A stretch of DNA of 64,000 nt from Janthinobacterium rivuli (GTDB lineage: Bacteria; Pseudomonadota; Gammaproteobacteria; Burkholderiales; Burkholderiaceae_D). The position numbers and the translations under genes were made by a program. Positions 9,154 through 18,422 of the stretch are shown piece by piece; the stretch's first letter is position 1; every line of letters begins with the position of its first letter. The stretch lies in NCBI RefSeq assembly GCF_009208735.1, contig NZ_WFLJ01000009.1, positions 62,001 to 126,000 of the forward strand, read 5' to 3'. The notes under the pieces were generated by a model. It had not been told where the DNA came from. It ran no database searches and worked only from the letters and a program-made list of their open reading frames with translations.

Positions 9154-12099
9154 TCAATACATCTCGCGCAGATAAATCACGGGACCCGATTTGAAGACGC
9201 CAAAGACGACGGTGCCCACGGTGCTGGGCAAGTACACAATACCGGGTACGGACACATCGACGCTGCCGCTCTTGCCAACGCCGGGCGCCGCGAGGACCAG
9301 GCGATTCTTCGGCGGCAAGATGCCCTTGTCGAACGTGTAAGTAATGATAGTGCCAGCAGGCAATACAAAATCCTTGCACACCAGGGTTTTCTTGCAATTG
9401 GCAAACGTGACCAGCGTGCTGTCGAACGCACTGATGCTGTCCAGCAGGCTGGTAACCCAGGTCTTGCCATCCCAGTACTGCGCCTGCACGGCCAGCCGCA
9501 CGGGATAGCGCTCGGAACCGTAGTCATGCGGCACCATCAGGCGGCCCGTGAGCACGGTCAGTTGCGCTTCCTGGCCATCGGCCGGCGCCGAGCTCACATT
9601 GCCGGCCGCCGGATAGGCATACGTCGCGCGCAGCAGCAGCCCCGTCGGCGATGCCAGCGCTGTCGGCTCCTTGGGCACGGCATAGGCGGCGGGGAAGCTG
9701 TAGGCGATGGTGCGCGTGGCAACGCCATTGGTAAAACTGGTGACGGGCACGCCCGCTACGGCCGCAGGCACTTTTGCCCCATCCGTCAGCGTGCTGCCCG
9801 ATGGCGCCGTGGGCGGATAGTTGTTCTTCCCCGTGGCCACGTCATACGGGACCAGCGTCACTTGCGTTTTGTTGATGTCGTCATTCCTGGCGTCGAAGTT
9901 CTTCGTCTCCTTGCCGGCGGCCGTCTGGGCGCGGATGGTCAGGTCGAACGGCTGGCGCGAATACACGGCGCGGTTGCCGGCGCAGGCGAGCGGCGCGCTG
10001 CACGGGAAAGGAAACTCCGTCTTCGCCCCCCCCGGGAGGTCCACTTTCTTGATGACCAGTTCCGTCACAAAGTGGTGCGGATAGAAGAGCACGGGGTCGC
10101 TCGTCCCCGGCGACGTCAGGCTGCTGCCCAGATAACCGTTTTGCAGCGCCGCCGTGAAATTGACCTTGCCCACTTCGGGCCAGATCAGCGGCGGCGCCGC
10201 GATGACGCCCCCTTTCGTCACGAAATCGAGATCGCCGCCGACCTGCGGATTGACTACGCCTGTGTAGAGCGGCGCCTGCAGATTACGGTCGAGCACGACT
10301 TTCTGCACAGCGACACCGCTTTCGTTGCCAAAGTTCTTCGTCACGGCATCGAGCGCGTTGACGGCCGACAGCATGATGGTCGCATCGGGCGTCAAGGGCG
10401 CCGCCGCCAGGCCGGCGCGCTGAATCGGCGCCAGCTTCGTGAACTGAAATTTCGCTGGCGCCACGATGACCGTGCCGCTGCCGCTCATGTCCAAACCTTT
10501 GTCGCTGCCGCTGTCCGGCTTGTAGGCAGCCGTCAGGATCAGCGCTCCCGCGTCGGCATACAGCATGTTCGGCCTGGCCACGCCGTCGACGCCGAACGTC
10601 ACATTCACCTTGGTGCTCGCCACGGCGCAGCTGCTCTGGTCACTGCCAGCCAGGGCGACATAGTTATTTTTGGCGCTGTCAAAGATGCGCGCAGGCAATG
10701 TTCCTTTGCCCGGATTGCTGTACGCGCAAGTCAGGTTCAATTGCTTGGTCTGGCTGGCGAACAAGGGCACGCATACGTCCCTGTTGCCGGACGAGGTCTG
10801 CAAGGCGCTGATTTCCAATGGGCCCGCCACTTCCGCGTAGCGCGGAACACCGCTCACCTGGAAACCGCTGGAGAGAAAGCTGATCTGGCAATTGCTCGTG
10901 CTACCGCCGCTCTTGCACACCAGCGCGCCCGTCGTGGCGGGCGTGCTGACCAGGCTCAGCGTGGCGATGCCCACCGTGGTCTGGCGCAGCGTGACATTGG
11001 GGTTGACGCCAGTGGCATCGATCTGCGTCGGCACGCCGCCCGGGCTGACGGTGACGCTGGGGCTATTCTTGTAGACCGCGCTGCAGCTGGCATCGGCACA
11101 GGCAGTCACCGTTACCGTGGGCACCTGGCACGTGAGCGCCGTCAGCGGGTGCTCGATCTGGAAATGGTGCAGTCCGCTCGGCGTGCCGGGGCCGCATTTC
11201 GGCCCCATCGGTTCATTGAAGGCCCAGCCGCTGTTGTTCGTCACGCAGCTGCACGGATTCGACGGCGTATACGCCTTGCAGGTGATGATTTGCTGCACCC
11301 GCCCCTGCCAGCCCAGGGTGATGTGGTCGACCTTGGCGTTGCCCGTGATATACGCGTTGGACGAGTCAAGGGTCACCTCGCCGGCGTCCACATTGCCCTT
11401 GATGCCATTGCCGGAAGCAATCGACAAGGAATTGCTCGCGTCCACGTCGCCGGTAACGAGCAGGCCGGACGCCTTCAGGTCGATCGTCGGTGATTTCAGG
11501 TTGCCCGTCACCTGGCTGCCGGAACCGATGGTCAGCGAAGTGGTCGCCGTGATATCGCCCTGGATGCGGGTGCTGGCGGGCAGGATGTTGACGACGGTGC
11601 CGCTGATGGCCCCGTTGATGACGGAACCCGAGGCGATTTCCACCGGGCCCTTGGCGCTGATCTTGCCCGTCACCGTGACGTTGTTCGAGCCCATCTTGAT
11701 GGTCGTGGCCGAAATATTTGCCGTGACGGTCTGTTCCTGCGAGCCCATGAGGAAAGTGCCGCCCTCGGCTGTCAGGTTGCCGCCCGTTACTTTCAGGTTC
11801 GGCGGATTGATATCCTTGATATCCAGGTTGCCCTTGACCGTCAGCGTGGCATCGCCGCTCATCGTCAAGCCCTGGTTATAGCTCATCGCCAGGGAACTGT
11901 TGACCGTCACGGCATAGGCGCTGCCGATGACGATGACGTCGGTAGAGCCCAGCGCCAGCGAGGTGCAAGTATATTGGGTGCTGGATGCCGGCAGGCTGCA
12001 GCCGTTGACGGCGCCGCCATTGAAGTTGAGCGTGGCCGCGTGGGCAAGGGATGCGCCCAGCAGCAATGTCAGGGCGGCAAAAATGTGGAGTAAGCGCAC
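9154..12099 (-). CDS. MshQ-like surface protein (DUF6701) with bactofilin-like N-terminal repeats
   Basis: A 981-residue exported protein with a signal peptide (RLLHIFAALTLLLGASLAHA) and a GTG start. Residues about 30-270 are a run of short beta-strand repeats (for example VTGDVDASNSLSIASGNGIKG), like a polymer-forming beta-helix. The next region, with GLHHFQIEHPLTALTCQ and VTACADASC, and the C-terminal half match the DUF6701 region of MshQ; the extreme C-terminus VIYLREMY is also MshQ-like. MshQ is a large secreted component of MSHA-type pilus loci. No pilus genes are in the window, so this copy is an orphan and its role (surface adhesin or pilus-associated) is inferred. No Shine-Dalgarno is obvious before the GTG. 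Confidence 0.78.
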   Translation of the reverse strand: MRLLHIFAALTLLLGASLAHAATLNFNGGAVNGCSLPASSTQYTCTSLALGSTDVIVIGSAYAVTVNSSLAMSYNQGLTMSGDATLTVKGNLDIKDINPPNLKVTGGNLTAEGGTFLMGSQEQTVTANISATTIKMGSNNVTVTGKISAKGPVEIASGSVINGAISGTVVNILPASTRIQGDITATTSLTIGSGSQVTGNLKSPTIDLKASGLLVTGDVDASNSLSIASGNGIKGNVDAGEVTLDSSNAYITGNAKVDHITLGWQGRVQQIITCKAYTPSNPCSCVTNNSGWAFNEPMGPKCGPGTPSGLHHFQIEHPLTALTCQVPTVTVTACADASCSAVYKNSPSVTVSPGGVPTQIDATGVNPNVTLRQTTVGIATLSLVSTPATTGALVCKSGGSTSNCQISFLSSGFQVSGVPRYAEVAGPLEISALQTSSGNRDVCVPLFASQTKQLNLTCAYSNPGKGTLPARIFDSAKNNYVALAGSDQSSCAVASTKVNVTFGVDGVARPNMLYADAGALILTAAYKPDSGSDKGLDMSGSGTVIVAPAKFQFTKLAPIQRAGLAAAPLTPDATIMLSAVNALDAVTKNFGNESGVAVQKVVLDRNLQAPLYTGVVNPQVGGDLDFVTKGGVIAAPPLIWPEVGKVNFTAALQNGYLGSSLTSPGTSDPVLFYPHHFVTELVIKKVDLPGGAKTEFPFPCSAPLACAGNRAVYSRQPFDLTIRAQTAAGKETKNFDARNDDINKTQVTLVPYDVATGKNNYPPTAPSGSTLTDGAKVPAAVAGVPVTSFTNGVATRTIAYSFPAAYAVPKEPTALASPTGLLLRATYAYPAAGNVSSAPADGQEAQLTVLTGRLMVPHDYGSERYPVRLAVQAQYWDGKTWVTSLLDSISAFDSTLVTFANCKKTLVCKDFVLPAGTIITYTFDKGILPPKNRLVLAAPGVGKSGSVDVSVPGIVYLPSTVGTVVFGVFKSGPVIYLREMY

Positions 12100-12214
12100 G
12101 ATATCGAGGAATCCGGTGGGTGGGAAGCCAGCGGGCGCGCGGATTATTTCATGCTAACCTACGCCATCGCTGTTGTTGCATTATGGCAGTATTTATCCCC
12201 CTCGCGCATATCGC

Positions 12215-13219
12215 ATGATCAAGCAAAGCCCCAAAGAATTCCCCCTGCGCACCGTCGACATCATCGTCTATCCCGGCTTCAAGGCGCTCGAAGCCATCGG
12301 CGCCATGAAAGTGTTTGACTACGCCAACACCCATTTGCGCCTGCGCAATCTGCCCGGCGGCTACGACGTGCGCATCGCCTCGACGGCCATCGGCCCGGTC
12401 GAGTCGGACACCCTGATGTCGCTGCACGCCAGCAAGGCGCTCGATGCCAGCCGCTTGCCCGACCTGGCCGTCATCGTCGGCTGCCACCACGTCGAGCAAG
12501 TCTTGCAGGATATCCCCACCCTCGCCGCCTGGGTGGCCGAGGCGGCGCCGCGCATCGACACGCTGGCGGCCCTGTGCACGGGCTGCTTCTTCCTGGCCGA
12601 GGCCGGTGTGCTGGACGGCAAGAGCGCGGCCACGCACTGGAGCGCCGTGGACAGCCTGCGCCAGCGCTATCCATTGATACAGGTCAATGCCGATGCGATT
12701 TTCGTACGGGAAGGGAAATTCTGGACGTCGGCCGGCGTGACGGCCGGCATCGACCTGGCGCTGGCCCTGGTGGAAGACGATTTCAGCCGCGATATCGCGC
12801 TGGAAGTGGCGCGCGACCTGGTGGTGTACTTGAAGCGGCCCGGCGGCCAGTCGCAGTTTTCCGTGCACCTGTCGAGCCAGATGACGACGCATCCGACCAT
12901 TCGCCAGTTGCAGGGCTGGATCATGGAACATCTGGCCGAAGAGCTCACGGTGCCGCTGCTGGCGGCCAGGCTGGCCATGAGCGAGCGCAATTTTACGCGC
13001 GTGTTCCAGCGCGAAACGGGCACCAGCCCCACGGAATTCATCGACACGGCCCGTTTCGAAGTGGCGCGCCGCTTGCTGGAAGACAATGTGTCATCCCTAA
13101 AACAGGTGGCCGCGCAGGCGGGCTTGCATAGCGAGGAAAGGCTGCGCCGCCTGTTTCAAAAGAAACTCGCCATCACGCCGCGCGATTACCGCGAGCGCTT
13201 TTCCAGCACGGCGCGCTAG
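12215..13219 (+). CDS. GlxA-type transcriptional regulator (DJ-1/PfpI + AraC HTH)
   Basis: A 334-residue regulator. The N-terminal DJ-1/PfpI amidotransferase-like domain (VDIIVYPGFKALEAIGAMKV to about residue 190) carries a cysteine in the nucleophile-elbow position (ALCTGCFFLAEAG). The C-terminal AraC/XylS domain (about 235-330) has both helix-turn-helix motifs (VPLLAARLAMSERNFTRVF and LKQVAAQAGLHSEERLRRLF). Relatives control amino-acid-derivative or osmolyte catabolism. It is divergent from the MshQ-like gene; no enzyme target is adjacent. The ATG at 12215 has no strong ribosome binding site, so the start is moderately sure. Confidence 0.9.
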   Translation: MIKQSPKEFPLRTVDIIVYPGFKALEAIGAMKVFDYANTHLRLRNLPGGYDVRIASTAIGPVESDTLMSLHASKALDASRLPDLAVIVGCHHVEQVLQDIPTLAAWVAEAAPRIDTLAALCTGCFFLAEAGVLDGKSAATHWSAVDSLRQRYPLIQVNADAIFVREGKFWTSAGVTAGIDLALALVEDDFSRDIALEVARDLVVYLKRPGGQSQFSVHLSSQMTTHPTIRQLQGWIMEHLAEELTVPLLAARLAMSERNFTRVFQRETGTSPTEFIDTARFEVARRLLEDNVSSLKQVAAQAGLHSEERLRRLFQKKLAITPRDYRERFSSTAR

Positions 13220-13223
13220 GACT

Positions 13224-13457
13224 TCAGCGCGGCTTGCCGTGACGTACGTGGCGCGTGGCCAATTGGCGGCTCTGCCGGGCCAGCGGTGTAAACAGGAGTG
13301 CGCACAGCAGATAGGTGGCCAGCAGCGCCAGCCAGATGGCGGGCGTGGCGAGGATGGCGGCATTGCTCCACCACAAGGCCAGCAGGGATGACAGGGCCGC
13401 GCCGAGGAAGACGGGCAGCATGCGGCGCAAAGTCGCGAGGTAGGCGGTGGCAAACAT
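13224..13457 (-). CDS. Small inner-membrane protein of unknown function
   Basis: A 77-residue protein with two hydrophobic segments (MLPVFLGAALSSLLALWW and IWLALLATYLLCALLFTPL) separated by a short loop and followed by a basic tail. GGGAG precedes the ATG at 13457. It is convergent with the GlxA-type regulator gene, whose stop lies 4 bases away. I do not recognise a family. Confidence 0.6.
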   Translation of the reverse strand: MFATAYLATLRRMLPVFLGAALSSLLALWWSNAAILATPAIWLALLATYLLCALLFTPLARQSRQLATRHVRHGKPR

Positions 13458-13573
13458 GGACGGCTCCCAGAGCAAGGCGGATGTCTTCACACTAGCAGGG
13501 GCAGGCGGTGAAGTACAGCCTGCCGCCCCGCCCAGCCCGTCATGTGTTGCGCAATGAGTACAGTCAGATAAAA

Positions 13574-14680
13574 TTAATACAACACGACGGAACGGATCGA
13601 CTCGCCGCTCTTCATCAGGTCGAAGCCCTCATTGATGCGTTCGAGCGGCAAACGGTGCGTGATCAGGTCGTCAATATTGAGTTTGCCTTCCATGTACCAG
13701 TCGACGATCTTCGGCACGTCCGTGCGGCCGCGCGCGCCGCCGAAGGCCGAACCGCGCCATTCGCGCCCCGTCACCAGCTGGAACGGGCGCGTGGAAATTT
13801 CCTGCCCGGCCGCCGCCACGCCGATGATGAACGATTTGCCCCAGCCCTTGTGCGTGCACTCGAGCGCCTGGCGCATCAGGGTCGTGTTGCCGACGCATTC
13901 GAAACTGTAGTCGGCGCCGCCGTCCGTCAGCTGCACGATGGCGTCGACGACGTTGTCCACCTCGTTCGGGTTAATAAAATGCGTCATGCCGAACTTGCGC
14001 GCGATGGCCTGGCGCGCCGGGTTGATGTCCACGCCGATGATTTTATCCGCGCCGACCATCTTCGCCGCCTGAATCACGTTCAGGCCGATGCCGCCCAGGC
14101 CGAAGACGGCCACGTTGGCGCCCGCCTCGACCTTGGCCGAGAACAGGACGGCGCCCACGCCCGTCGTCACCCCGCAGCCGATGTAGCAGACTTTATCGAA
14201 GGGCGCATCTTCGCGGATTTTCGCCAGGGCGATTTCCGGCACGACGATGTAATTGGAAAAGGTGGACGTGCCCATGTAGTGGAACAGCGGCTGGCCATTC
14301 AGCGAGAAGCGCGAAGTCGCGTCCGGCATCAGGCCGCGGCCCTGCGTGGAGCGGATGGCCTGGCACAGGTTCGTCTTTTGCGACAGGCAGAATTTGCACT
14401 GGCGGCATTCCGGCGTGTACAGGGGAATGACGTGGTCATCCTTTTTCAGGGTCGTCACGCCCGGACCCACGTCGACGACGACGCCGGCGCCTTCATGGCC
14501 GAGGATGGCGGGGAAGATGCCTTCCGGGTCGGCGCCGGACAAGGTGTAGTAATCGGTGTGGCAAATGCCCGTCGCTTTCAGCTCGACCAGCACTTCGCCG
14601 GCGCGCGGGCCGGCCAGGTCGACTTCTTCGATGGTCAGCGGGGCGCCCGCCTTCCAGGCAATCGCGGCTTTGGTTTTCAT
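13574..14680 (-). CDS. frmA: S-(hydroxymethyl)glutathione dehydrogenase / class III alcohol dehydrogenase
   Basis: A 368-residue zinc enzyme that oxidises S-hydroxymethylglutathione (formaldehyde-glutathione adduct) with NAD+, and also reduces S-nitrosoglutathione. Catalytic zinc ligands are in GICHTD, GHEGAG and YIGCGVTTG; the four structural-zinc cysteines are in ECRQCKFCLSQKTNLC; the Rossmann motif is GLGGIGLNVIQAAKMVG. Length and motifs are canonical. AGGAAG precedes the ATG. The usual partner, S-formylglutathione hydrolase, is not in the window. A GGCAGGC/GCCTGCC hairpin (13500-13524) lies downstream. Confidence 0.96.
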   Translation of the reverse strand: MKTKAAIAWKAGAPLTIEEVDLAGPRAGEVLVELKATGICHTDYYTLSGADPEGIFPAILGHEGAGVVVDVGPGVTTLKKDDHVIPLYTPECRQCKFCLSQKTNLCQAIRSTQGRGLMPDATSRFSLNGQPLFHYMGTSTFSNYIVVPEIALAKIREDAPFDKVCYIGCGVTTGVGAVLFSAKVEAGANVAVFGLGGIGLNVIQAAKMVGADKIIGVDINPARQAIARKFGMTHFINPNEVDNVVDAIVQLTDGGADYSFECVGNTTLMRQALECTHKGWGKSFIIGVAAAGQEISTRPFQLVTGREWRGSAFGGARGRTDVPKIVDWYMEGKLNIDDLITHRLPLERINEGFDLMKSGESIRSVVLY

Positions 14681-14896
14681 GGGATGTCTTCCTGCTCGGT
14701 TTCAGATGCGCCATTATCGGGCGCCGGCGGGCGCGGTGGCGCGGCGGACTTCGCGCTTGTCTGAAAACGCGGCGCATTTGTCCGATGCCGCCGTACGTTT
14801 GCGCCAGCTCAAACTTCCCGCCACGAAGACGCGCATTCTAGGCACAAGCCCATCCCCTCTTGAGCCGCCATTGCGTCGTTCCCGCAGGAGACCGAC

Positions 14897-16339
14897 ATGC
14901 GCCACCCCCTACGCCGACTGTCCCCCACCTGGCTGGCCCTGCTGCTGGCCTGCTGCCTGGGCTTGCTGGCCGCGTGCGGCGGCGGCGACGCTACCCCTGC
15001 GCCCGGCAGCGGCAGCCTGAACGTCACCATCCGCGGCTTGCCAGCCGGCGTGGCCGCCGCCGTCACGGTGACGGGCCCCGCGTCGTACAGCAAGCTGCTG
15101 ACGGCGTCCCGCACGCTCGATGGCCTGGCGCCCGGCGCTTATGCGGTCAGCGCCGCCAGCGTGCTACAAGGAACAGCCAGCCTGGTGCCCGTGCCGGCGA
15201 CGCAGCAAGTGCGGCTTGCTGCCGGCACCACGGCCAGCGTCACCGTCACGTATGCGGCCGGCGCGCCGCTGGCCATGCGCCTGCAGGAAGTGGCCAGCGG
15301 ACTGAATGCCCCCATCTTCCTGACGGCGCCGCCGGGCGACAGCCGTTTGTTCATCCTTGAACGCCCCGGGCGCATACGCGTGGTGCAAGACGGCAACCTG
15401 CTGGCCACGGCCTTCCTCGACATCACTCCACTCACCACCACCGACGGCGAGCGGGGCCTGCTGTCGCTGGCCTTCCATCCGCAGTACACCAGCAACGGCT
15501 ATTTCTTCATCTATTACACCAACCTGGCCGGCGAGATAGCCATCGAGCGGCGGCAAGTATCGGCCGGCAACGCCAACGTGGCCGATCCCCTGTCCGCGCT
15601 GGCCATCCTCACGATACCGCATCCCACATTCAGCAACCACTATGGCGGCTTGCTCAGCTTTGGGCCGGATGGCTACCTGTACGCGGGCACGGGCGATGGC
15701 GGCAGCGGGGGCGACCCGCCCGGCAACGCGCAAAACACGAACGTTCTGCTGGGCAAGCTGCTGCGCCTGGACGTCAACGCCAGCAGTGTGGCCCAGCCAT
15801 ATGCCATTCCCCCTGGCAATCCATTTGCCACGGCAGGCGGACGCCCTGAAATCTGGGCCTACGGCTTGCGCAATCCATGGCGCTACGCCTTCGACGTGCA
15901 GGCCCAGCTGCTGTACATCGCCGACGTGGGCCAGGCCAACTGGGAAGAGGTCGATGTGCGTCCCGTGGGTCAGGCGGGCAACAACTATGGCTGGAACATC
16001 ATGGAAGGATTGCACTGCTATAACAACGCCAGCTGCAACCAGACGGGACTGGTCCCGCCCGCCATCGAATACGGCCACGATACGGCCGGCGGCTGTTCGA
16101 TCACGGGCGGCTATGTGTACCGGGGCACGGCCTTGCCGGAACTGGCGGGACAGTACCTGTATTCCGACTATTGCAGCGGCTGGTTGAAAAGTTTCAGCTA
16201 CAGCAATGGCACGGCCTCGGCCGTGACGGACTGGGGCATCACGAACGTGGGCAATATCCTGTCGTTTGGCCAAGATGCGCAGAACGAGTTGTACATGCTG
16301 AGCGGCACGGGCAAGGTGTACCGCATTGTGCGCAACTGA
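14897..16339 (+). CDS. Lipoprotein PQQ-type aldose sugar dehydrogenase (GSDH family)
   Basis: A 480-residue lipoprotein (signal ending LLAAC, followed by GGGD). A small beta-rich domain (about 40-125, GSLNVTIRGLPAGVAAAVTV) precedes a six-bladed glucose/sorbosone dehydrogenase propeller (RLFILERPGRIRVV, GERGLLSLAFHPQY, GYLYAGTGDGGSGGDPPGNAQ, EIWAYGLRNPWRYAFD). Soluble family members oxidise aldose sugars with PQQ in the periplasm. The extra N-terminal domain is not part of the minimal enzyme. GGAG 6 nt before the ATG supports the start. Its electron acceptor and substrate are not shown by context. Confidence 0.88.
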   Translation: MRHPLRRLSPTWLALLLACCLGLLAACGGGDATPAPGSGSLNVTIRGLPAGVAAAVTVTGPASYSKLLTASRTLDGLAPGAYAVSAASVLQGTASLVPVPATQQVRLAAGTTASVTVTYAAGAPLAMRLQEVASGLNAPIFLTAPPGDSRLFILERPGRIRVVQDGNLLATAFLDITPLTTTDGERGLLSLAFHPQYTSNGYFFIYYTNLAGEIAIERRQVSAGNANVADPLSALAILTIPHPTFSNHYGGLLSFGPDGYLYAGTGDGGSGGDPPGNAQNTNVLLGKLLRLDVNASSVAQPYAIPPGNPFATAGGRPEIWAYGLRNPWRYAFDVQAQLLYIADVGQANWEEVDVRPVGQAGNNYGWNIMEGLHCYNNASCNQTGLVPPAIEYGHDTAGGCSITGGYVYRGTALPELAGQYLYSDYCSGWLKSFSYSNGTASAVTDWGITNVGNILSFGQDAQNELYMLSGTGKVYRIVRN

Positions 16340-16440
16340 AGCGCAGCGCGTGCGGCAGGCGGCGTTTTTCGACGGCGCGCGGGGAACCGGCTAGAATTGC
16401 ATTTTCCGCCGCGCCCTGCGCCCTAGCCCAAGAGAACACC

Positions 16441-16884
16441 ATGGCCCGTTTGAAACTTGAATTCCCCGAAGACCAGTATTGCTATTCCTCGCAACTGACG
16501 GTACGCACGACAGACATCAACGCCGGCAACCATCTCGGCAACGATTCCATGATTTCCATGATTTCCGAGGCCCGTGCCCGCTTCCTGTTCGAATATGGCG
16601 TGCGCGACATCGAAGCGGACGGCACCGGCATCATCGTCACCGACCTGGCCACCACCTACCGCGCCGAAGCCCATGCGCGCGACCAGCTGCTGTTCGAGGT
16701 GGGCGTCATGGATTTCAACAAGTATGGCGGCGACATCACCTTCCGCATCACGCGCCCGCGCGACAACACCCTGATCGCCATGGCCAAGTCCGGCTTTGTG
16801 TTTTTCAACTATAAGCTCAGCCAGGTCGTGCCCATGGCGGAAGATTTCGGCAGCAAGTTCCCACAGGTGAACTGGATCGATTAA
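16441..16884 (+). CDS. Acyl-CoA thioesterase, hot-dog fold (4HBT)
   Basis: A 147-residue cytoplasmic protein of the 4-hydroxybenzoyl-CoA thioesterase/YbgC group. It has the diagnostic RTTDINAGNHLGNDSMISM segment, where family members carry the D/N-x-x-G-H active site, the helix ISEARARFLFEYGV, and the strands LATTYRAEAHARDQLLFEV and KSGFVFFNYK. The ATG at 16441 (MARLKLEF) is the natural N-terminus; open sequence further upstream is out-of-family. It stands alone between the sugar dehydrogenase and a solute-binding protein. The physiological acyl-CoA is unknown. Confidence 0.88.
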   Translation: MARLKLEFPEDQYCYSSQLTVRTTDINAGNHLGNDSMISMISEARARFLFEYGVRDIEADGTGIIVTDLATTYRAEAHARDQLLFEVGVMDFNKYGGDITFRITRPRDNTLIAMAKSGFVFFNYKLSQVVPMAEDFGSKFPQVNWID

Positions 16885-16936
16885 TTCGCGCGCCATGCTG
16901 TATGCTTGCCAGGAAGATAATTAATTCTGGAGCCGC

Positions 16937-17722
16937 ATGCGATTAGCGATAAGGGCAGGACTGTGCCTCACCCTGGCGTTGCTGGGCGTCTCGCCATGCG
17001 CCGTGGCCGCGCCGCAAACCGTCATCCTGTATGGCGACGACGATTATGCGCCGTACAGCTATGTGGAAAACGGCGTCTTCAAGGGCATGTATGTCGACAT
17101 CCTGCGCCAGGCGGCGGGCAGGATGCCCGGCTACCGGCTGGAACTGCAGCCGCGTCCGTGGAAGCGGGGGCTCGATGCGCTGGAAAAGGGACAGGTTTTC
17201 GGCCTGTTCCCGCCCGGACGCAAGACGGAACGGCCGTATGTGCAACCGTATTCGGCCATGTTGTACAGCGAATCGGTGGTGCTGTTCTGCCGCGACGCCG
17301 TCATGCGCACGCCGCGCACGCACTTTCCGGCCGACTTTGCCGGCCTGACCATCGGCGTGAATACAGGTTTTTTGCTCTCGGAAAAATTGATGGCGCCGGC
17401 CCGCGCAGGACTGTTGCGCCTGGAGGCGGCCAAGGGCAATGAAGCCAATCTGAAAAAACTCGCCCTGGGGCGCATCGATTGCTACGCCAGCGACCGCGGC
17501 GCGGCCCGCCACACGGCGCGCCGGCTGCAAGGTGAATTGGCCAGTTTCGGCTTTACCTTGCATGAAGTGCTGGAGCTGTCGTCCGAAGCCACGTATATCG
17601 CCTACAGCGCCCGCAACACGCCGGCCTACAAGGCCGATTTCATCGAGAAAATGAATGCCGCCCTGCTCACCATGCGGCAGAGCGGCCAGCTGGCGCGCAT
17701 CGAAGAGGCTTATTTGCGTTGA
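16937..17722 (+). CDS. Periplasmic solute-binding protein, amino-acid type (SBP_bac_3)
   Basis: A 261-residue exported protein. Signal peptide to about residue 25 (cleavage near AVAA), then a type II periplasmic-binding fold: ILYGDDDYAPYSYVENGVFKGMYVDI, ELQPRPWKRGLDALEKGQ, GLTIGVNTGF and a C-terminal helix MRQSGQLARIEEAYLR. CTGGAG precedes the ATG. No permease or ATPase gene is adjacent, so it is either an orphan uptake component or a sensor-associated binding protein. Its TGA is followed without a gap by the stop codon of the convergent DUF3016 gene. Confidence 0.85.
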   Translation: MRLAIRAGLCLTLALLGVSPCAVAAPQTVILYGDDDYAPYSYVENGVFKGMYVDILRQAAGRMPGYRLELQPRPWKRGLDALEKGQVFGLFPPGRKTERPYVQPYSAMLYSESVVLFCRDAVMRTPRTHFPADFAGLTIGVNTGFLLSEKLMAPARAGLLRLEAAKGNEANLKKLALGRIDCYASDRGAARHTARRLQGELASFGFTLHEVLELSSEATYIAYSARNTPAYKADFIEKMNAALLTMRQSGQLARIEEAYLR

Positions 17723-18265
17723 TTACCTGCGCTGAACGTCGCGCGGCTGCAAGGTGATCACGGGACTACTGCGGCCCTGGGGCTTGACGCCGAACGTATT
17801 CTTGAACCATTCGTCGATCATGCGCTTTTCATAGCGCAAGGCATCGTTGCTGGAATAACGATTGATATGCTGCAAATACGACATATCCGACAGATAGGCG
17901 TTGCCGCTGGCAATGACCTTGCCATCTTGTTCGAGCGTATAGCGCAAACGCAGGCGCGGCCAGTCCGCACGGCCCGTCAACACGCGCACATCGAAGGCGC
18001 CACGGCGCGCCGGGTCTTCGCGTCCCGCCAGATCGACATCGGTGATCTCAATCCTGAGGTCCTGGCCATGGGGCAAACTCTTGCCCAGCCAGGTGAAGTG
18101 ATTGGCCAGGCCCGCCAGCACCTGCTCCCGGTCGCGCGAGCTGAACGGTACATCGGAATAATCGTCGGGCTTGTCGAACGTCACCTGGACGCCCGCCCAG
18201 GCGCTGCCGCCAGCGGCCAGCGCCAATGCGGCCACCCATGTTTTCGTCATTCTGGAAATACGCAT
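17723..18265 (-). CDS. DUF3016 periplasmic protein, copy 2
   Basis: A 180-residue exported protein of DUF3016 (function unknown). Signal peptide MTKTWVAALALAAGGSAWA follows a short MRISR start. Domain landmarks are VTFDKPDDYSDVPFSSRD, ITDVDLAGREDP, RADWPRLRLRYTLEQDGKVI and a C-terminal DEWFKNTFG. The ATG at 18265 is favoured over 18271 because AAGGA is at proper spacing only for the former. It is a diverged tandem copy of the next gene upstream (18423-18926), with a 157-base gap between them. Confidence 0.85.
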   Translation of the reverse strand: MRISRMTKTWVAALALAAGGSAWAGVQVTFDKPDDYSDVPFSSRDREQVLAGLANHFTWLGKSLPHGQDLRIEITDVDLAGREDPARRGAFDVRVLTGRADWPRLRLRYTLEQDGKVIASGNAYLSDMSYLQHINRYSSNDALRYEKRMIDEWFKNTFGVKPQGRSSPVITLQPRDVQRR

Positions 18266-18422
18266 ATGCATTCCTTTCAGAAAATTCACGGCAGGCAGAC
18301 GCTGCAATGCCGCATCTGCCTGCTCACGTCCGACTATAGACCGAAGTGAAAATTTCCGGAGCGCAATACGTTTCGCGCGGCCGCAGACCACGCGGCTAGC
18401 TATGCCAGGCAAGCTGTACTGC

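Noticed and set aside
9154-12099. A CRISPR-like or tandem DNA repeat in the MshQ-like gene
   Set aside because: The repetition is at the level of short protein strands; the DNA units are too diverged and irregular in spacing.
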